Translations under genes and position numbers: made by a program | From: Methanosarcina sp. KYL-1 | Lineage (GTDB): Archaea > Halobacteriota > Methanosarcinia > Methanosarcinales > Methanosarcinaceae | DNA length: 64,000 nucleotides | Assembly: GCF_024372725.1 (NCBI RefSeq) | Contig: NZ_VOUA01000003.1 | Coordinates: forward strand, 186,001 to 250,000 | Direction: 5' to 3' | The notes under the pieces: generated by a model | Database searches by the model: none | Told to the model about the DNA's origin: nothing | The model's input: the letters and a program-made list of their open reading frames with translations, nothing else | Part shown: positions 46,833 to 56,176 of the stretch, one piece after another | Numbering within the stretch: the stretch's first letter is position 1 | Layout of the letters: each line of letters begins with the position of its first letter

Positions 46833-47807
46833 ATGGAAGTGACAAGTAAAACAAGGTATAGATCCGGGAAAAGAAGGTACTATAAGTCTTACAAAAAACG
46901 AAAGTCGAATGAGGATATGGGCGATGGAGTAGCCATACTCATACTCTTAGGCGGTACTTTATTGATAATAGGAGCCATTATTCAGTTCATAATTACATAT
47001 TATTATGTTGTCATAATACTCGGATTAATAGCTTTGATTATCCATCTTAAATTCGCCAAAAGAAGATCAAATGACCCTCTGGATAAAAATTATTCCGAAT
47101 ATGAAGGCGCTGTCAACAGGATATATAATGTTCCTGAAGAAACAGTTTGGAATACAAACTCCTCCAGAAACAAAATCCCTACAAACAAAACACACAATAC
47201 TCCAATAAAATCTGTACTGAGAACCAGTTTTCCTTTTGAAGAAAATATACCATCTGAAGCTTATGAAGGTGAGTCTTTTACAAGACTGGAAAATCTCAAG
47301 GATTACAAATTGGATTCAAAGATTCACATTAATACTCATTTTGAACCGGACCAGACAAATGAAAGTGTTAAAAAGGGAGACGAATTCGAAAGATATGTTG
47401 TAGACCGGTTTAGGGATGAGTTTTTTTCTATTGTAGACTGGACAACTGATATGACCAGAAAACACAATCGTTTTGTTGAGTCAGAATGCAACCCTGACTT
47501 GGTGATTCGCCACAGGGAATCAAATGAAATTTTTTGTGTTGAATGCAAGTATCGATCTCGATTGGTGAATGGTGACTTTGCTTGGTCGTACCCTGACCAA
47601 ATGAATAGATACTTTTCTTTTGCGCAGGAAAGACAGATACTCTTTTACGTAGTATTAGGCCTTGAGGGCAGACCAAATTCTCCTGCAGAAGTATTTTGCG
47701 TACCCCTTGAGGTAGCCAAAAATCCGAAGCTTCCTATGCATTCGATACGGAAATACTATCATGATCCAAGAGAAGATTTTGTTTGGGAAAGCGGGATTTT
47801 GAGGTAA
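46833..47807 (+). CDS. Membrane-anchored PD-(D/E)XK nuclease-like protein
   Basis: 324 residues. A very basic N-terminus (about 1-27, TRYRSGKRRYYKSYKKRK) is followed by two adjacent membrane helices (about 32-70), a linker (about 75-180) and a nuclease-like domain. The domain shows the restriction-endonuclease core: a helix with Glu184/Glu186 (KGDEFERYV), Asp222 (NPDLVI) and Glu237-x-Lys239 (FCVECKYR). All catalytic positions are kept, so DNA cleavage is possible. Both termini probably face the cytoplasm. Codon use is more AT-rich than neighbouring housekeeping genes. Possible roles are defence or DNA processing at the membrane; nothing nearby settles this. Confidence 0.75.
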   Translation: MEVTSKTRYRSGKRRYYKSYKKRKSNEDMGDGVAILILLGGTLLIIGAIIQFIITYYYVVIILGLIALIIHLKFAKRRSNDPLDKNYSEYEGAVNRIYNVPEETVWNTNSSRNKIPTNKTHNTPIKSVLRTSFPFEENIPSEAYEGESFTRLENLKDYKLDSKIHINTHFEPDQTNESVKKGDEFERYVVDRFRDEFFSIVDWTTDMTRKHNRFVESECNPDLVIRHRESNEIFCVECKYRSRLVNGDFAWSYPDQMNRYFSFAQERQILFYVVLGLEGRPNSPAEVFCVPLEVAKNPKLPMHSIRKYYHDPREDFVWESGILR

Positions 47808-47885
47808 TCATGTACATAAGAAGGTCGCTTTATGCTTGGATTCAGATGAGAAGATTCATGGGTTTTAACACGTTTTCATTTTTGA

Positions 47886-47931
47886 AGCAGGTTGCTCCGA
47901 CTAAACGCTCTCAGCCGCCCGCCAACCTGCA
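47886..47931. terminator. Stem-loop between convergent genes
   Basis: GCAGGTTG...CAACCTGC, eight pairs with a long loop, between the stop of the nuclease-like gene and the end of the convergent aCPSF2 gene. It may mark the transcript ends. The rest of 47932-48141 holds no gene. Confidence 0.35.
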
Positions 47932-48141
47932 TAAAATAAAAAATAAGTATTGAAACCGGCGGTTAATTCTTCTTCTATTCACGCTTCTTACTCATGGCAG
48001 TTTTAACGAGCAGGCCTCGCTGGCGCTCGGAGAAATAACCACGGGAGACGGTAATAACGCCGCACCAGTTTTATTATTCCTCATAAATATGTCCATGGTT
48101 GATCAATTGTGATCAACCTTCGTTAAAAGCTGAAACCTTCG

Positions 48142-49383
48142 TTAAAAGCTGAAAGACTCCCCGATTGCAGGCGCATACGCTTCAACGCCGATTTCTTCAG
48201 AAATCCACTGTGCAAATGTTTCGGTCTTGTCCCCGTGCATTACAAAGACCCTTTCCGTGCCCTTGTTGCAGAAGTCCTTTACCAGCTGTTTCAGTTCCAG
48301 GTCGCCGCAGTGGGCGGAAAAGTCGTACTGCTCAACCTTCGGCTTTAAGGTAAGGACTTCCCCGTTGATTTCAATGAGCCTTTTTTCTGCGGCCAGCCTG
48401 CCGTTTGTGCCCTCAACCTGGTAGCCTGTGAGCAGGACCTTTGAGTCCGGGTCTTTGTAGAGCTTGCTAAGGTAGGAAAGGATGGGGCCTCCGTTCAGCA
48501 TCCCGGCGGTTGTAACAATGACCGAGGGCTCTTCCAGGACTGAGTCCCTTTTGTGCTCTTTTACGAGGGTTGCGTGATCGAAGGCCCTGTCAAGGAGCTC
48601 GGGGGTTTTAAGGTATTCGGGGTATTTTTTGAGGATCTTGTACACGTCTTTTCCCATGCCGTCCACATAGGGCCTGATCCCGTGGGCGTCCAGGAGCAGG
48701 AGGATTTCCTGGGTCCTGCCTATGGCAAAGGCAGGGATAAGTGCTGTCCCTCCCCGGTCCAGGGTTTCCCAGATCGATTCTATGAACCTCTCTTCGGTTT
48801 CTTTCCTGGGGGTGTGGTCTTCCCCGAAATAGGTGCTTTCGAGCACAAGGGAGTCTGCCTCAGGAAACGGCTCTGCCCCCGGGACCAGCCTCGTTTCTTT
48901 CAGGCTGAGGTCGCCTGTGTAAAAGAGGCTTTCTCCGGATTCGGCTTCCAGGTGGATTCCTGCGGCTCCCGGGATGTGCCCGGCTCCATAGAAACAGGCG
49001 CTGTACCCGTGGGTTTTAAACTGTTCCCCGTAGTCCTTTCTCCGGGTTAAGCGGCTGAGCTTTTGCAGGTCGTCAGGGTCAAAGGGGGCAACCCCCGAGA
49101 GGGTCCTTTCCGCGAGTTTCAGTGTGTCTCTCCCCAGGAGTTCGGTAAACTCGGCAGTAGGAGGGGTCATGAAGACTTCCGGGTTCATGTACATGAGGTT
49201 CGGGACTGCTCCGCAGTGGTCCAGGTGCCCGTGGGAGACGAGCACGGCTTTTGGTTCCATCCCGTTCATGGGGTACTCGGGAATATTCCCGGCCTTGATG
49301 CCGTAATCGAGCAGGATTTCTCCGTTGACAAGCAGTCCCGAACGTCCGACTTCCCTGCATCCGCCTTTAAATGTAAGCTCCAA
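48142..49383 (-). CDS. aCPSF2-type metallo-beta-lactamase/beta-CASP ribonuclease
   Basis: 413 residues. The metallo-beta-lactamase motif HGHLDH is at 51-56, further ligands are in GAGHIPGA and GDLS, and the beta-CASP region has ESTYFGED, PAFAIGRTQE and a C-terminal HCGD....HGD. There is no N-terminal KH domain, so it is the short archaeal CPSF-like nuclease (aCPSF2) that processes or degrades RNA. The stop region is duplicated: CCTTCGTTAAAAGCTGAAA occurs twice at 48118-48153, once covering the stop codon. Confidence 0.9.
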   Translation of the reverse strand: MELTFKGGCREVGRSGLLVNGEILLDYGIKAGNIPEYPMNGMEPKAVLVSHGHLDHCGAVPNLMYMNPEVFMTPPTAEFTELLGRDTLKLAERTLSGVAPFDPDDLQKLSRLTRRKDYGEQFKTHGYSACFYGAGHIPGAAGIHLEAESGESLFYTGDLSLKETRLVPGAEPFPEADSLVLESTYFGEDHTPRKETEERFIESIWETLDRGGTALIPAFAIGRTQEILLLLDAHGIRPYVDGMGKDVYKILKKYPEYLKTPELLDRAFDHATLVKEHKRDSVLEEPSVIVTTAGMLNGGPILSYLSKLYKDPDSKVLLTGYQVEGTNGRLAAEKRLIEINGEVLTLKPKVEQYDFSAHCGDLELKQLVKDFCNKGTERVFVMHGDKTETFAQWISEEIGVEAYAPAIGESFSF

Positions 49384-49633
49384 GATAAAACACTCCTTTC
49401 GCTAATTAAAAAATTGTTAAGTATGTAGAGTGGGTATGCCGGCCGCCATTCCTGGCAGTCGCCATGTTCTCTTAAAATAATTTTTTGAAAAACTGTTTGA
49501 AATTAGCCAGCTTAAATTAGCCGGCTTGAATTAGCCGGCTTACAGCCGTAAAAATTTCTAAGAAAAAAATGGACAGGCTTCAATAAATAACTATCTGACA
49601 GGAAAAATATTTTCAGTTGAACTAAAAATATTT

Positions 49634-51889
49634 TCAGCAGCTTTCGGCTTCCCCGCCGCAGGAGTCCTGCCAGTTTTTAATCTTTTTCACACTGATTTTC
49701 GTAAGCTTTGAAAGTTCCACTGGGTCGGCTCCGATCAGGTCTTCGACGCTGGAAATCCCTGCTTCCTCGAGCTTTTCAGCCGTGACCTTGCCCACTCCTT
49801 CAATGTCCTTGAGGGACTTCGGGCGCTCTTTTTTCGGCTGCTGGGCCTGCTCTTCTTTCTGGGCTTTCTGCCACTCGATGAAATTGCACTGGGGGCAGCC
49901 CAGGTCCCAGGGCCGCTTTCCGGTATTGATTATCCTCAGGTGGTACATCCCGTGCCCCTCACAGAACTTATCCGTGACCACGATCTGCCCGCTCCTGGGC
50001 AGGGGCAGGGAGAAGTTGCAGTTAGGGTAGTTGTTGCAGCCTATGAAACGGCCTCCCCTTTTCGAGCGGCGGACCATGAGCTCGTTTCCGCATTCGGGGC
50101 AGGTGCCTGTGATCTTGTCTTCCCGGAGGCCGGCATGAAGGGATTCCACGATCCTTTCCCTGTTCTTATCAAGTTCGGAAAAGACCTGTTTTAGCATTTC
50201 CCTTGACTCTTCGAGGGCAGTTTCTTCCGGGATCTGGCCTTCGGCAATCCTGTCCATGTTTTCCTCAAGGATACGGGTCATGTCAGGTTTCGTAATTGTG
50301 GGGGAATATTTTTCCAGGGTGTCCAGGACAGCAAAAGAGGTATTCGTGGGCTGCACGGGGTTGCCGTGGATGTAGGCCCTGGAATAGAGCTTGCTGATGA
50401 TCTCGTGCCTTGTGGCCTTGGTCCCGAGCCCGAGTTCTTCCATCATGTTGATAAGCCTTCCCTGCCCGTAGCGGCCCGGAGGCTGGGTCTCCTTGTCCAG
50501 CATCTCTTTTTTTGCCACCTTTAGCAAGTCCCCTTCCTTGAGTTCAGGAAGCAGCCTGTCTTCAGGGGCGTTATAGGGATAGTACCAGCGCCAGCCGGGC
50601 ACAACAAGCCTGGCTCCGTTTGCCCTGAACTCTTCTCCGTTGACGTCGAGCTTTATTTTCAGGGTTTCCCATTCGCTGGGTTCGGCAAAGGTTGCAAAAA
50701 AGCGCCTGACCACGAGTTCGTAGACCTTCCACTCGTCTTCTTTCAGCTCAGACTTTTGTGCCAGTGAAGCCGGGTAGATAGGGGGGTGGTCCGTGGTTTC
50801 TTTCTTCCCGCGGGTAGGGGTTAGCTCCTTTTTTGCAAGGAGGGCGTTTGCGTACTCCTCAAAAATGCCGGTCTTGAAAATCTCGATCTGGGCCCGCAGG
50901 TCGAGGGTATCCGGATAAACAGTATTGTCTGTCCTCGGGTAGGAGATGTACCCGTTAGTATAGAGAGACTCGGCTATGCGCATGGCGTTTGAAGGGCTGA
51001 GTCCGACAGCGTTTGCCGCGCTGATGAAGCCTGTGGTGTTGAATGGGGTAGGGGGCTGGTCGGCTCTTGTCCCCCTCTCGATTTCCCGTACTTCGGCTTT
51101 TTTCCCCAGTTTCTTGAATACGGTGGAAGCTTCTTCTTTATCCAGGAAGCGCCGGGTCGCGTGCTGGGCGGAAAACGATTCCCCTTTGTTGTTTTCCAGC
51201 TCGGCGTGGATTTCCCAGTACGGGGTGGGGACAAAGGCGTTCCTTTCTTTTTCCCGGTCCACTATGAGGGAAAGGGTAGGTGACTGCACCCTCCCGACGG
51301 AGAGGAACATCTTCCCGAGCCTGCCTGCGGCAAGGGAGATATAGCGGGTGAGGGCTGCGCCCCAGACCAGGTCGATGACCTGCCTGGAATGGCCGGCGTC
51401 TGCCAGGTTGAAGTCCACGCTGGTGGGGTTTGCAAAAGCAGTTTCGATGGCTTTCGGGGTTATGGCACTGTAGCGTACCCTGTTAAAAGTGGCATCAGGG
51501 TTTACTTTTTTTATGATATTGAGGGCTTCGACCCCTATGAGTTCTCCTTCCCGGTCGTAGTCAGTGCCGATTGTGACTCGTTCTGCCTCTTTTCCCAGGC
51601 TCTTTAAGGCCGTCACGATCTTCCGGTTGATGGGGGTCGTTATGATCTCGGCGTCTATGAGGGCTTTTGCATCGACTTTCTGCCAGTTGTTGTATTCTTT
51701 TGGGAAATCGATTCCCACAATATGGCCGGAAAGCCCTATAACCACGGTCTCCTGCTTATCCTTGCCGGAGCCTGCCTCATACCGGTAGGTATCCACGCCG
51801 CTGACCCTTTCCTTCTTAGGGCTTTTTGGTGCCAGAATCGCAGCTATCCTCCTGGCTGCGATATTTTTTTCCGTCACGATAAGGTGCAT
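49634..51889 (-). CDS. topA: Type IA DNA topoisomerase with zinc fingers and HhH tail
   Basis: 751 residues. The Toprim metal site is TDYDREGE (109-116), and the catalytic tyrosine is Tyr317 in YISYPRTDN. Two topoisomerase C-terminal zinc fingers follow (CPECG...C..YPNC about 600-635, and FCEGHG...CPQC about 650-680). The last 60 residues form a helix-hairpin-helix pair (IEGVGKVTAEKLEEAGI), which should add DNA binding. It relaxes negative supercoils in one-strand steps. The fused HhH tail is an archaeal variant rather than a defect. Confidence 0.94.
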   Translation of the reverse strand: MHLIVTEKNIAARRIAAILAPKSPKKERVSGVDTYRYEAGSGKDKQETVVIGLSGHIVGIDFPKEYNNWQKVDAKALIDAEIITTPINRKIVTALKSLGKEAERVTIGTDYDREGELIGVEALNIIKKVNPDATFNRVRYSAITPKAIETAFANPTSVDFNLADAGHSRQVIDLVWGAALTRYISLAAGRLGKMFLSVGRVQSPTLSLIVDREKERNAFVPTPYWEIHAELENNKGESFSAQHATRRFLDKEEASTVFKKLGKKAEVREIERGTRADQPPTPFNTTGFISAANAVGLSPSNAMRIAESLYTNGYISYPRTDNTVYPDTLDLRAQIEIFKTGIFEEYANALLAKKELTPTRGKKETTDHPPIYPASLAQKSELKEDEWKVYELVVRRFFATFAEPSEWETLKIKLDVNGEEFRANGARLVVPGWRWYYPYNAPEDRLLPELKEGDLLKVAKKEMLDKETQPPGRYGQGRLINMMEELGLGTKATRHEIISKLYSRAYIHGNPVQPTNTSFAVLDTLEKYSPTITKPDMTRILEENMDRIAEGQIPEETALEESREMLKQVFSELDKNRERIVESLHAGLREDKITGTCPECGNELMVRRSKRGGRFIGCNNYPNCNFSLPLPRSGQIVVTDKFCEGHGMYHLRIINTGKRPWDLGCPQCNFIEWQKAQKEEQAQQPKKERPKSLKDIEGVGKVTAEKLEEAGISSVEDLIGADPVELSKLTKISVKKIKNWQDSCGGEAESC

Positions 51890-52166
51890 TTAAAACTCCA
51901 GTGAAACTTCTCTTATATTTTATGGAGGAATTCCAACTACCCCGAAATTCCTGCCAGCCTGAGTCAAAGACTGGCCTTATTTCTTGAAGTTTCCTTTTGT
52001 AATATATATTTTTGGATTGAATCCAGAATTATACTGCCATCCGTATGTAAAATCATGACCTGATATAATTATCCCCGACTTTTTCCCTCTTTCGGACCCT
52101 CTGCCTTTCTTTCATCATTTTTTCATCATTCTTTTACCATTCTTTCATCTTTCTGTTATATTTCTA

Positions 52167-52643
52167 TTATATTTCTTTCATCAGCCTGAAAGCGAGTTCG
52201 ACAGCTTCTTCGGGAGTCTTTGCCCTGTGCACCCCCTCGATCTCCCACCTGGACTCAAGTACGATCACGGGCTTTCCCATCTTAAGGCCAAGCGCTATCT
52301 CCGAGAGGGTCCCGTATTCCCCGTCCACAGCTATCAGGGCGTCTGCAGACTGGGCGATAAGGGCGTTTCGGGCATGTCCCAGCCCGCTAAGGACGGCAAC
52401 GTCTATCCACGGGTTTGCATCTTCTCTCCGGCTGCCCGGGAGGACCCCCAGGGTAACTCCTCCTCCCCGCTTTGCCCCGCAGGCAGCAGCCTCCATAACC
52501 CCTCCGAGCCCCCCACAGATTAGCACGGCTCCTCTCCTTGCAATTTCCCTGCCCACTTTTTCGGCAAGGTTTTTCACGTATTCCCCGCAGGCCCCTGCCC
52601 CGATAACACCTACCTGTTTTTTGGGTCCGGTTTTCAAAAGCAA
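52167..52643 (-). CDS. TIGR00725/LOG-like Rossmann protein
   Basis: 158 residues with the Rossmann-type start VGVIGAGACG, the conserved LICGGLGGVMEAA and GGTSE-equivalent GEYGTLSEIALGL. These place it in the lysine-decarboxylase-like/LOG superfamily (TIGR00725 branch). LOG enzymes cleave nucleotide monophosphates; for this branch no reaction is proven. The start codon is a TTG at 52643, since no ATG lies in frame nearby; the frame is open upstream through a minisatellite, which makes the start uncertain. Confidence 0.78.
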   Translation of the reverse strand: MLLKTGPKKQVGVIGAGACGEYVKNLAEKVGREIARRGAVLICGGLGGVMEAAACGAKRGGGVTLGVLPGSRREDANPWIDVAVLSGLGHARNALIAQSADALIAVDGEYGTLSEIALGLKMGKPVIVLESRWEIEGVHRAKTPEEAVELAFRLMKEI

Positions 52644-52659
52644 TGCCTCATATGTGGTG

Positions 52660-52740
52660 GCTCGATGTATTGGTTCAGATGTATTGGTTCGGATGTGGTG
52701 GCTCGATGTATTGGTTCAGATGTATTGGTTCAGATGTAGT
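52660..52740 (-). repeat. 13/14-base minisatellite between tsr3 and the LOG-like gene
   Basis: Six units alternating between ACATCTGAACCAAT (14) and ACATCGAGCCACC (13), read on the minus strand. The first unit overlaps the stop codon of tsr3 (ATC TGA), so the array appears to have grown from the end of that gene. Confidence 0.85.
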
Positions 52741-53251
52741 GGCTCTGGATTTCCACAATTTCAGTGCTGTTTCTGGCTTTTGAGTAATCCTCCAGAGGTT
52801 CGTGGTTCAGCTCAAGGAAACTGTGTCCCCAGTTGAACTTCGAGAGGACTTTTTCGGCCTGCTCTTTGTATCCCAGGATGTAAAGGGCTGCAGCGAAGGC
52901 TTCGGCGGAATTGAGCTTTAAGGGCCTTCCGAAGTTAACCGGGTTGCCTGCAAGGAGGTAAGGCAGAGCCCTGTGCTGCAGGTCAAGCTTTTCCAGCTCC
53001 GGAAAGACCCTTTCGACCTCCTCCCAGGAGCAGTCAAGCACGATAATCCCCCTCCCCGGGTTGTCAGCCGGAGATAAGGCTTTTTCGGCAAAGGGATCCA
53101 TGAGAATTGCGGAGCGAGGCAGTTTCGAAACCTTATCAAAAAGGCGGGCAAGCTCGAAACGTGCCATTTTTCTTCCCGTGCATTTTTTCGGGTCGCACTG
53201 CCCGGCATGGTAAATATAAAGGGGAATGTCTCGTTGCTTTATCGAATTCAT
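52730..53251 (-). CDS. tsr3: Tsr3-type rRNA aminocarboxypropyltransferase
   Basis: 173 residues, the size of archaeal DUF367/Tsr3. It shows [16 protein letters not shown] at the N-terminus, LDCSWEEVE and the SAM-site region [20 protein letters not shown]. Tsr3 transfers the aminocarboxypropyl group of S-adenosylmethionine to a small-subunit rRNA base in ribosome maturation; in archaea this is known or inferred for 16S rRNA. It is the upstream gene of a pair with the LOG-like gene. A T-rich low-complexity run (TTTGTTTACC type, 53290-53400) precedes it. Confidence 0.9.
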   Translation of the reverse strand: MNSIKQRDIPLYIYHAGQCDPKKCTGRKMARFELARLFDKVSKLPRSAILMDPFAEKALSPADNPGRGIIVLDCSWEEVERVFPELEKLDLQHRALPYLLAGNPVNFGRPLKLNSAEAFAAALYILGYKEQAEKVLSKFNWGHSFLELNHEPLEDYSKARNSTEIVEIQSHYI

Positions 53252-53507
53252 CGGTGATCCTCTGGAATGTGAAGGTTACAGGTTTTATTTATTTCTTGTT
53301 CAGGTGTTTCCTTGTTTGTATGTTTCTTTGTTTACCTTTTCTTTGTTTACTTTCCTTTTTTACCTGTTTATTTACCTGTTTCGTTTGTTTATCTTTTTTC
53401 TTCTATCCCGAATAACAGGGAAATGCTTTGAGGCCCAAGAGCAGGGAACATGTCCTGGGGATATTTTCCTGAAAAAATAGATCGAGCTGTAATAGCTACG
53501 GTATTCA

Positions 53508-54235
53508 TCCACTTTACACGGTTGATATTTATTCGATTAAACAGAACAGAATAAAACTTTTTTCAATCTGCTTTTCAGGTACCGACACTCTCACCGGCCG
53601 CGAAGTCGGCCGGCCTTTTCTATAAAATGTATATGTAAGAGCAAAAGAGTAGCAGACTACTGAGTAGTATATTAGGATAACTCAAAAGGGCATTGTGATG
53701 ACTCAAAAGGGCATTGTGATGACTCAAAAGGGTATTGTGATAACCAAAAAGGGTATTGTGATGACCAAAAAGGGCATTGTGATGACTCAAAAGGGTATTG
53801 TGATGACCAAAAAGGGCATTGTGATGACCAAAAAGGGTCTGTGATGACCAAAAAGGGTATTGTGATGACCAAATAGGGTATGTGATAACCAAAAAGAGCC
53901 TCCGGTTGACTGAAAGGAAGAGTTCCGAAAAAAATACAGGAATTCAATTTGAAATTAGTGCACTAGCCGTCACAAACTAAAAAATATAAATATAGTTCTC
54001 ATCTATATTTTTTCATTTATATTTATCTTCCATATTTCTTTCATTTCTTTTTGGGGAGGCTCCGCCAGGCAAGCTGGCGGGGGTATTTTGTGACATTTGG
54101 ATTGAAAAAGGTTTTCGGGGTTAAGAGAAGCATTTCTCGATCCAGGCGGAGTATAAGTAAAATATTCTCCACAGTATTCTGGTTCATTCTCCACAGCATT
54201 CAGGTTCTTTTGAAAGTATTGGGTTTGGTCTTATG
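53508..54235 (+). repeat. Composite noncoding repeat, copy 3 (longest)
   Basis: Parts in order: TTTACACGGTTGATATTTAT (53512); CTTTTCAGGTACCGACACTC leading to hairpin CCGGCCG...CGGCCGG and CCTTTTC (53570-53620); about ten copies of a 21-base tandem repeat (GATGACCAAAAAGGGTATTGT type, 53680-53895); CAATTTGAAATTAGTGCACT block (53943-53970); hairpin CCGCCAGGCAAGCTGGCGG (54062-54082); and the tail AAAAGGTTTTCGGGGTTAAG to GTATTGGGTTTGGTC. The minus strand of 24785-25345 matches all of these in order, and 33440-33905 matches the main ones. No frame shared by the copies is coding. Confidence 0.78.
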
Positions 54236-54992
54236 ATTCTACCGCTATTCTTCTTCCTGCGGCAGGATGGCTATAAGCGCATTTTCTGTGGGAAAAAAGG
54301 TAGTAAGAAATTATTTACGGATACTTCAAAATAATAACTTCAAAATAATATCAACTGATCCACCGGGGGTCTATTAAGCCTTTTTTGAGAATTAAAAATG
54401 AACTAGTTTATATAAAATGGTTAATATATATTTATATATCACTACTCAAAATCTGATCAAATCCGATCAAATGTGAAAGGGCATTTAACATATATTGAAA
54501 CGTTGAAACAAAACAGGTACTAAAAACCCTTTCTCTATTTTGATGTAGTGATGCATAACTGAAGAATTTCAATATCGCCTGCGTCATGCCAGGTACCTGC
54601 AGCAGTGGAAATGATACCGTTTCAGCCCGTCACCTTTCGTAAAGGGTCTATCCCAAAAACGGGGATTGGCGGGACGAGCTGTATTACATTCGTGGTTTAT
54701 TCACCTATGCACTGCTCCCGGCAGGAGAACGTATCCGTCTTTATAAGTGGGGAAAGACGGTATTGCTTCTTGACTCTGGCTTTGTTATAGTTGCAATTAT
54801 CCCGGGATAGGGAGCCCGTGGTTAAGGAAAAATGGGAGATAAATGAGGCATCCGTTAAGACCTCCTTAACTACCTGAACCTGCACCTGAACCTGGGCAGC
54901 GTACAGAGCGGATGGTATTGACGTTGTACTGACGTTGTACTGAAGTTGTACTGACGGACAGGCACTCAAAGGAATTCTGGAGGTACAGATAA
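54236..54992. other. Gap upstream of the HdeD cluster
   Basis: There is AT-rich DNA with TATATATTTATATATC near 54425-54440. The GC-richer part 54560-54830 contains only a 61-codon frame I cannot assign. A small 12-base repeat (TGTACTGACGT type) lies at 54915-54955. The ribosome-binding site CTGGAGGT for the next gene is at 54978. Confidence 0.4.
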
Positions 54993-55541
54993 ATGGAACA
55001 AACAACTGCTGCAGCTTATGGGGGTGGGTATGAAGTACTGGATGTACCCTGGTGGGCAGTTCTTCTGGAGGGAATTGTCGCCCTCATTATAGGTTTATTC
55101 CTGTTATTCACCCCGGGAGCCACCACTGTGGTGCTTTTACAGGTTCTCGCAATCTTCTGGATTATCGGAGGCATCTTTTCGATCGTAGGGCTCCTGATAA
55201 ACAGGGAAAGCTGGTTCTGGAAGCTGGTGTCGGGTGTCCTGAGCATCCTTGCCGGAGCCGTGATACTGATTTACCCGGTCTTAAGCCCCTTCATCGTCCT
55301 TACATTATTCATCATCTTTATCGGGGTCTGGGCTATCATTGCCGGGGCTATCAAAGTCGCCTGGTCATTCAAGGGAGGCGGATGGGGGATGGGACTCCTG
55401 GGTGTCCTTACCATTATCCTGGGCTTGCTGTTACTGGTTAACCCGATGTCCGGTATCCTTGTCCTGCCGTGGATATTCGGGATTTTCCTGATTGCAGGAG
55501 GAATCGGGGGAATCATCGGAGGACTTAAAATGAGGTCCTGA
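54993..55541 (+). CDS. HdeD/DUF308 family membrane protein
   Basis: 182 residues with six membrane helices in three pairs; the repeated pattern ('W..LL.G...I..G..LL..P', 'ILAGAVILIYPVLSPFIVL') is that of HdeD/DUF308, linked to acid resistance in enteric bacteria. The archaeal role is not known. GGAGGT lies nine bases before the ATG. It is first in a same-strand series with short gaps (38 bases to the next gene), so it is probably the first gene of an operon. Confidence 0.85.
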   Translation: MEQTTAAAYGGGYEVLDVPWWAVLLEGIVALIIGLFLLFTPGATTVVLLQVLAIFWIIGGIFSIVGLLINRESWFWKLVSGVLSILAGAVILIYPVLSPFIVLTLFIIFIGVWAIIAGAIKVAWSFKGGGWGMGLLGVLTIILGLLLLVNPMSGILVLPWIFGIFLIAGGIGGIIGGLKMRS

Positions 55542-55579
55542 CGGGAGTAAAGGACCTGAAACATAAGGAGGTATACAAC

Positions 55580-55960
55580 ATGGAAAGACCAATCGGTGTT
55601 ACTATTCTGGCTATCGTATCTGTATTGCTGGCGGTTTTAAACGGTATTATAACGCTTCGCTTCCTGGGGTTTTTACCCTTTCTGGGGCCTCTTGATATCC
55701 GGACTTTCAACTTATGGTATGCCCTGCTGTATGGGCTGATGACCTACATATGGGTGTGGGTGGCTCGTATGCTCTGGCAGGTAGATCCGCAGGGCTGGAT
55801 GTTTCTGGCTGTTATTGCGGTATTCAATCTGTGCCTGGATTTTGTGATCCTGATTACAGGCGGTTCATGGTTTGACGTTAATTTCTCAGTCATAATTAAC
55901 GCCCTTATCCTCATCTATATCATGCTGCCGGGGGTGAGAGAGGCTTTCGGGACAGATTAA
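55580..55960 (+). CDS. Four-helix membrane protein, first tandem copy
   Basis: 126 residues with about four membrane helices and many aromatics (WYALLYGLMTYIWVWVARML). The family is not recognised. AAGGAGGT precedes the ATG. The protein at 56177 is about four-fifths identical and has the same length, so this is a recent tandem duplication. The two probably act in the same membrane process as the neighbouring HdeD protein. Confidence 0.8.
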   Translation: MERPIGVTILAIVSVLLAVLNGIITLRFLGFLPFLGPLDIRTFNLWYALLYGLMTYIWVWVARMLWQVDPQGWMFLAVIAVFNLCLDFVILITGGSWFDVNFSVIINALILIYIMLPGVREAFGTD

Positions 55961-55988
55961 ACATATTTGACCAAAAGGAGGCTGAGGG

Positions 55989-56132
55989 CTGAGAAACTTT
56001 GTTGTCTTCACAACCTCAGTCCTGCTCCTGCTGACCATTCTTCTGACAGTAACCCTCGTTCTTTCGCAGGTGTTCAGTTTTTTTCCTTATTTAGGGAGGA
56101 ATCGGGGCAGTCACCGAGAGCTAAATATGTGA
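55989..56132 (+). CDS. Possible 47-residue membrane peptide with CTG start
   Basis: The frame LRNFVVFTTSVLLLLTILLT, then VTLVLSQVFSFFPYLG and a polar tail, ends in TGA at 56130-56132. There is no ATG, GTG or TTG, but a strong AAAAGGAGG (55973-55981) lies seven bases before CTG 55989, directly after an upstream stop. One membrane helix is predicted. It may be a real small gene with a rare start, or a decayed one; the strong ribosome-binding site favours the former. Confidence 0.3.
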   Translation: MRNFVVFTTSVLLLLTILLTVTLVLSQVFSFFPYLGRNRGSHRELNM

Positions 56133-56176
56133 CCTGAAGAAGGAGTTTTTCAAGACAAAAATAAGGAGAAAGGAAT

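Noticed and set aside
54003-54194. Minus-strand frame over the second hairpin of the composite repeat, also seen at 33455-33838
   Set aside because: The product shares only the hairpin-derived PPPACLA segment between copies and the rest does not align, so it is not coding.
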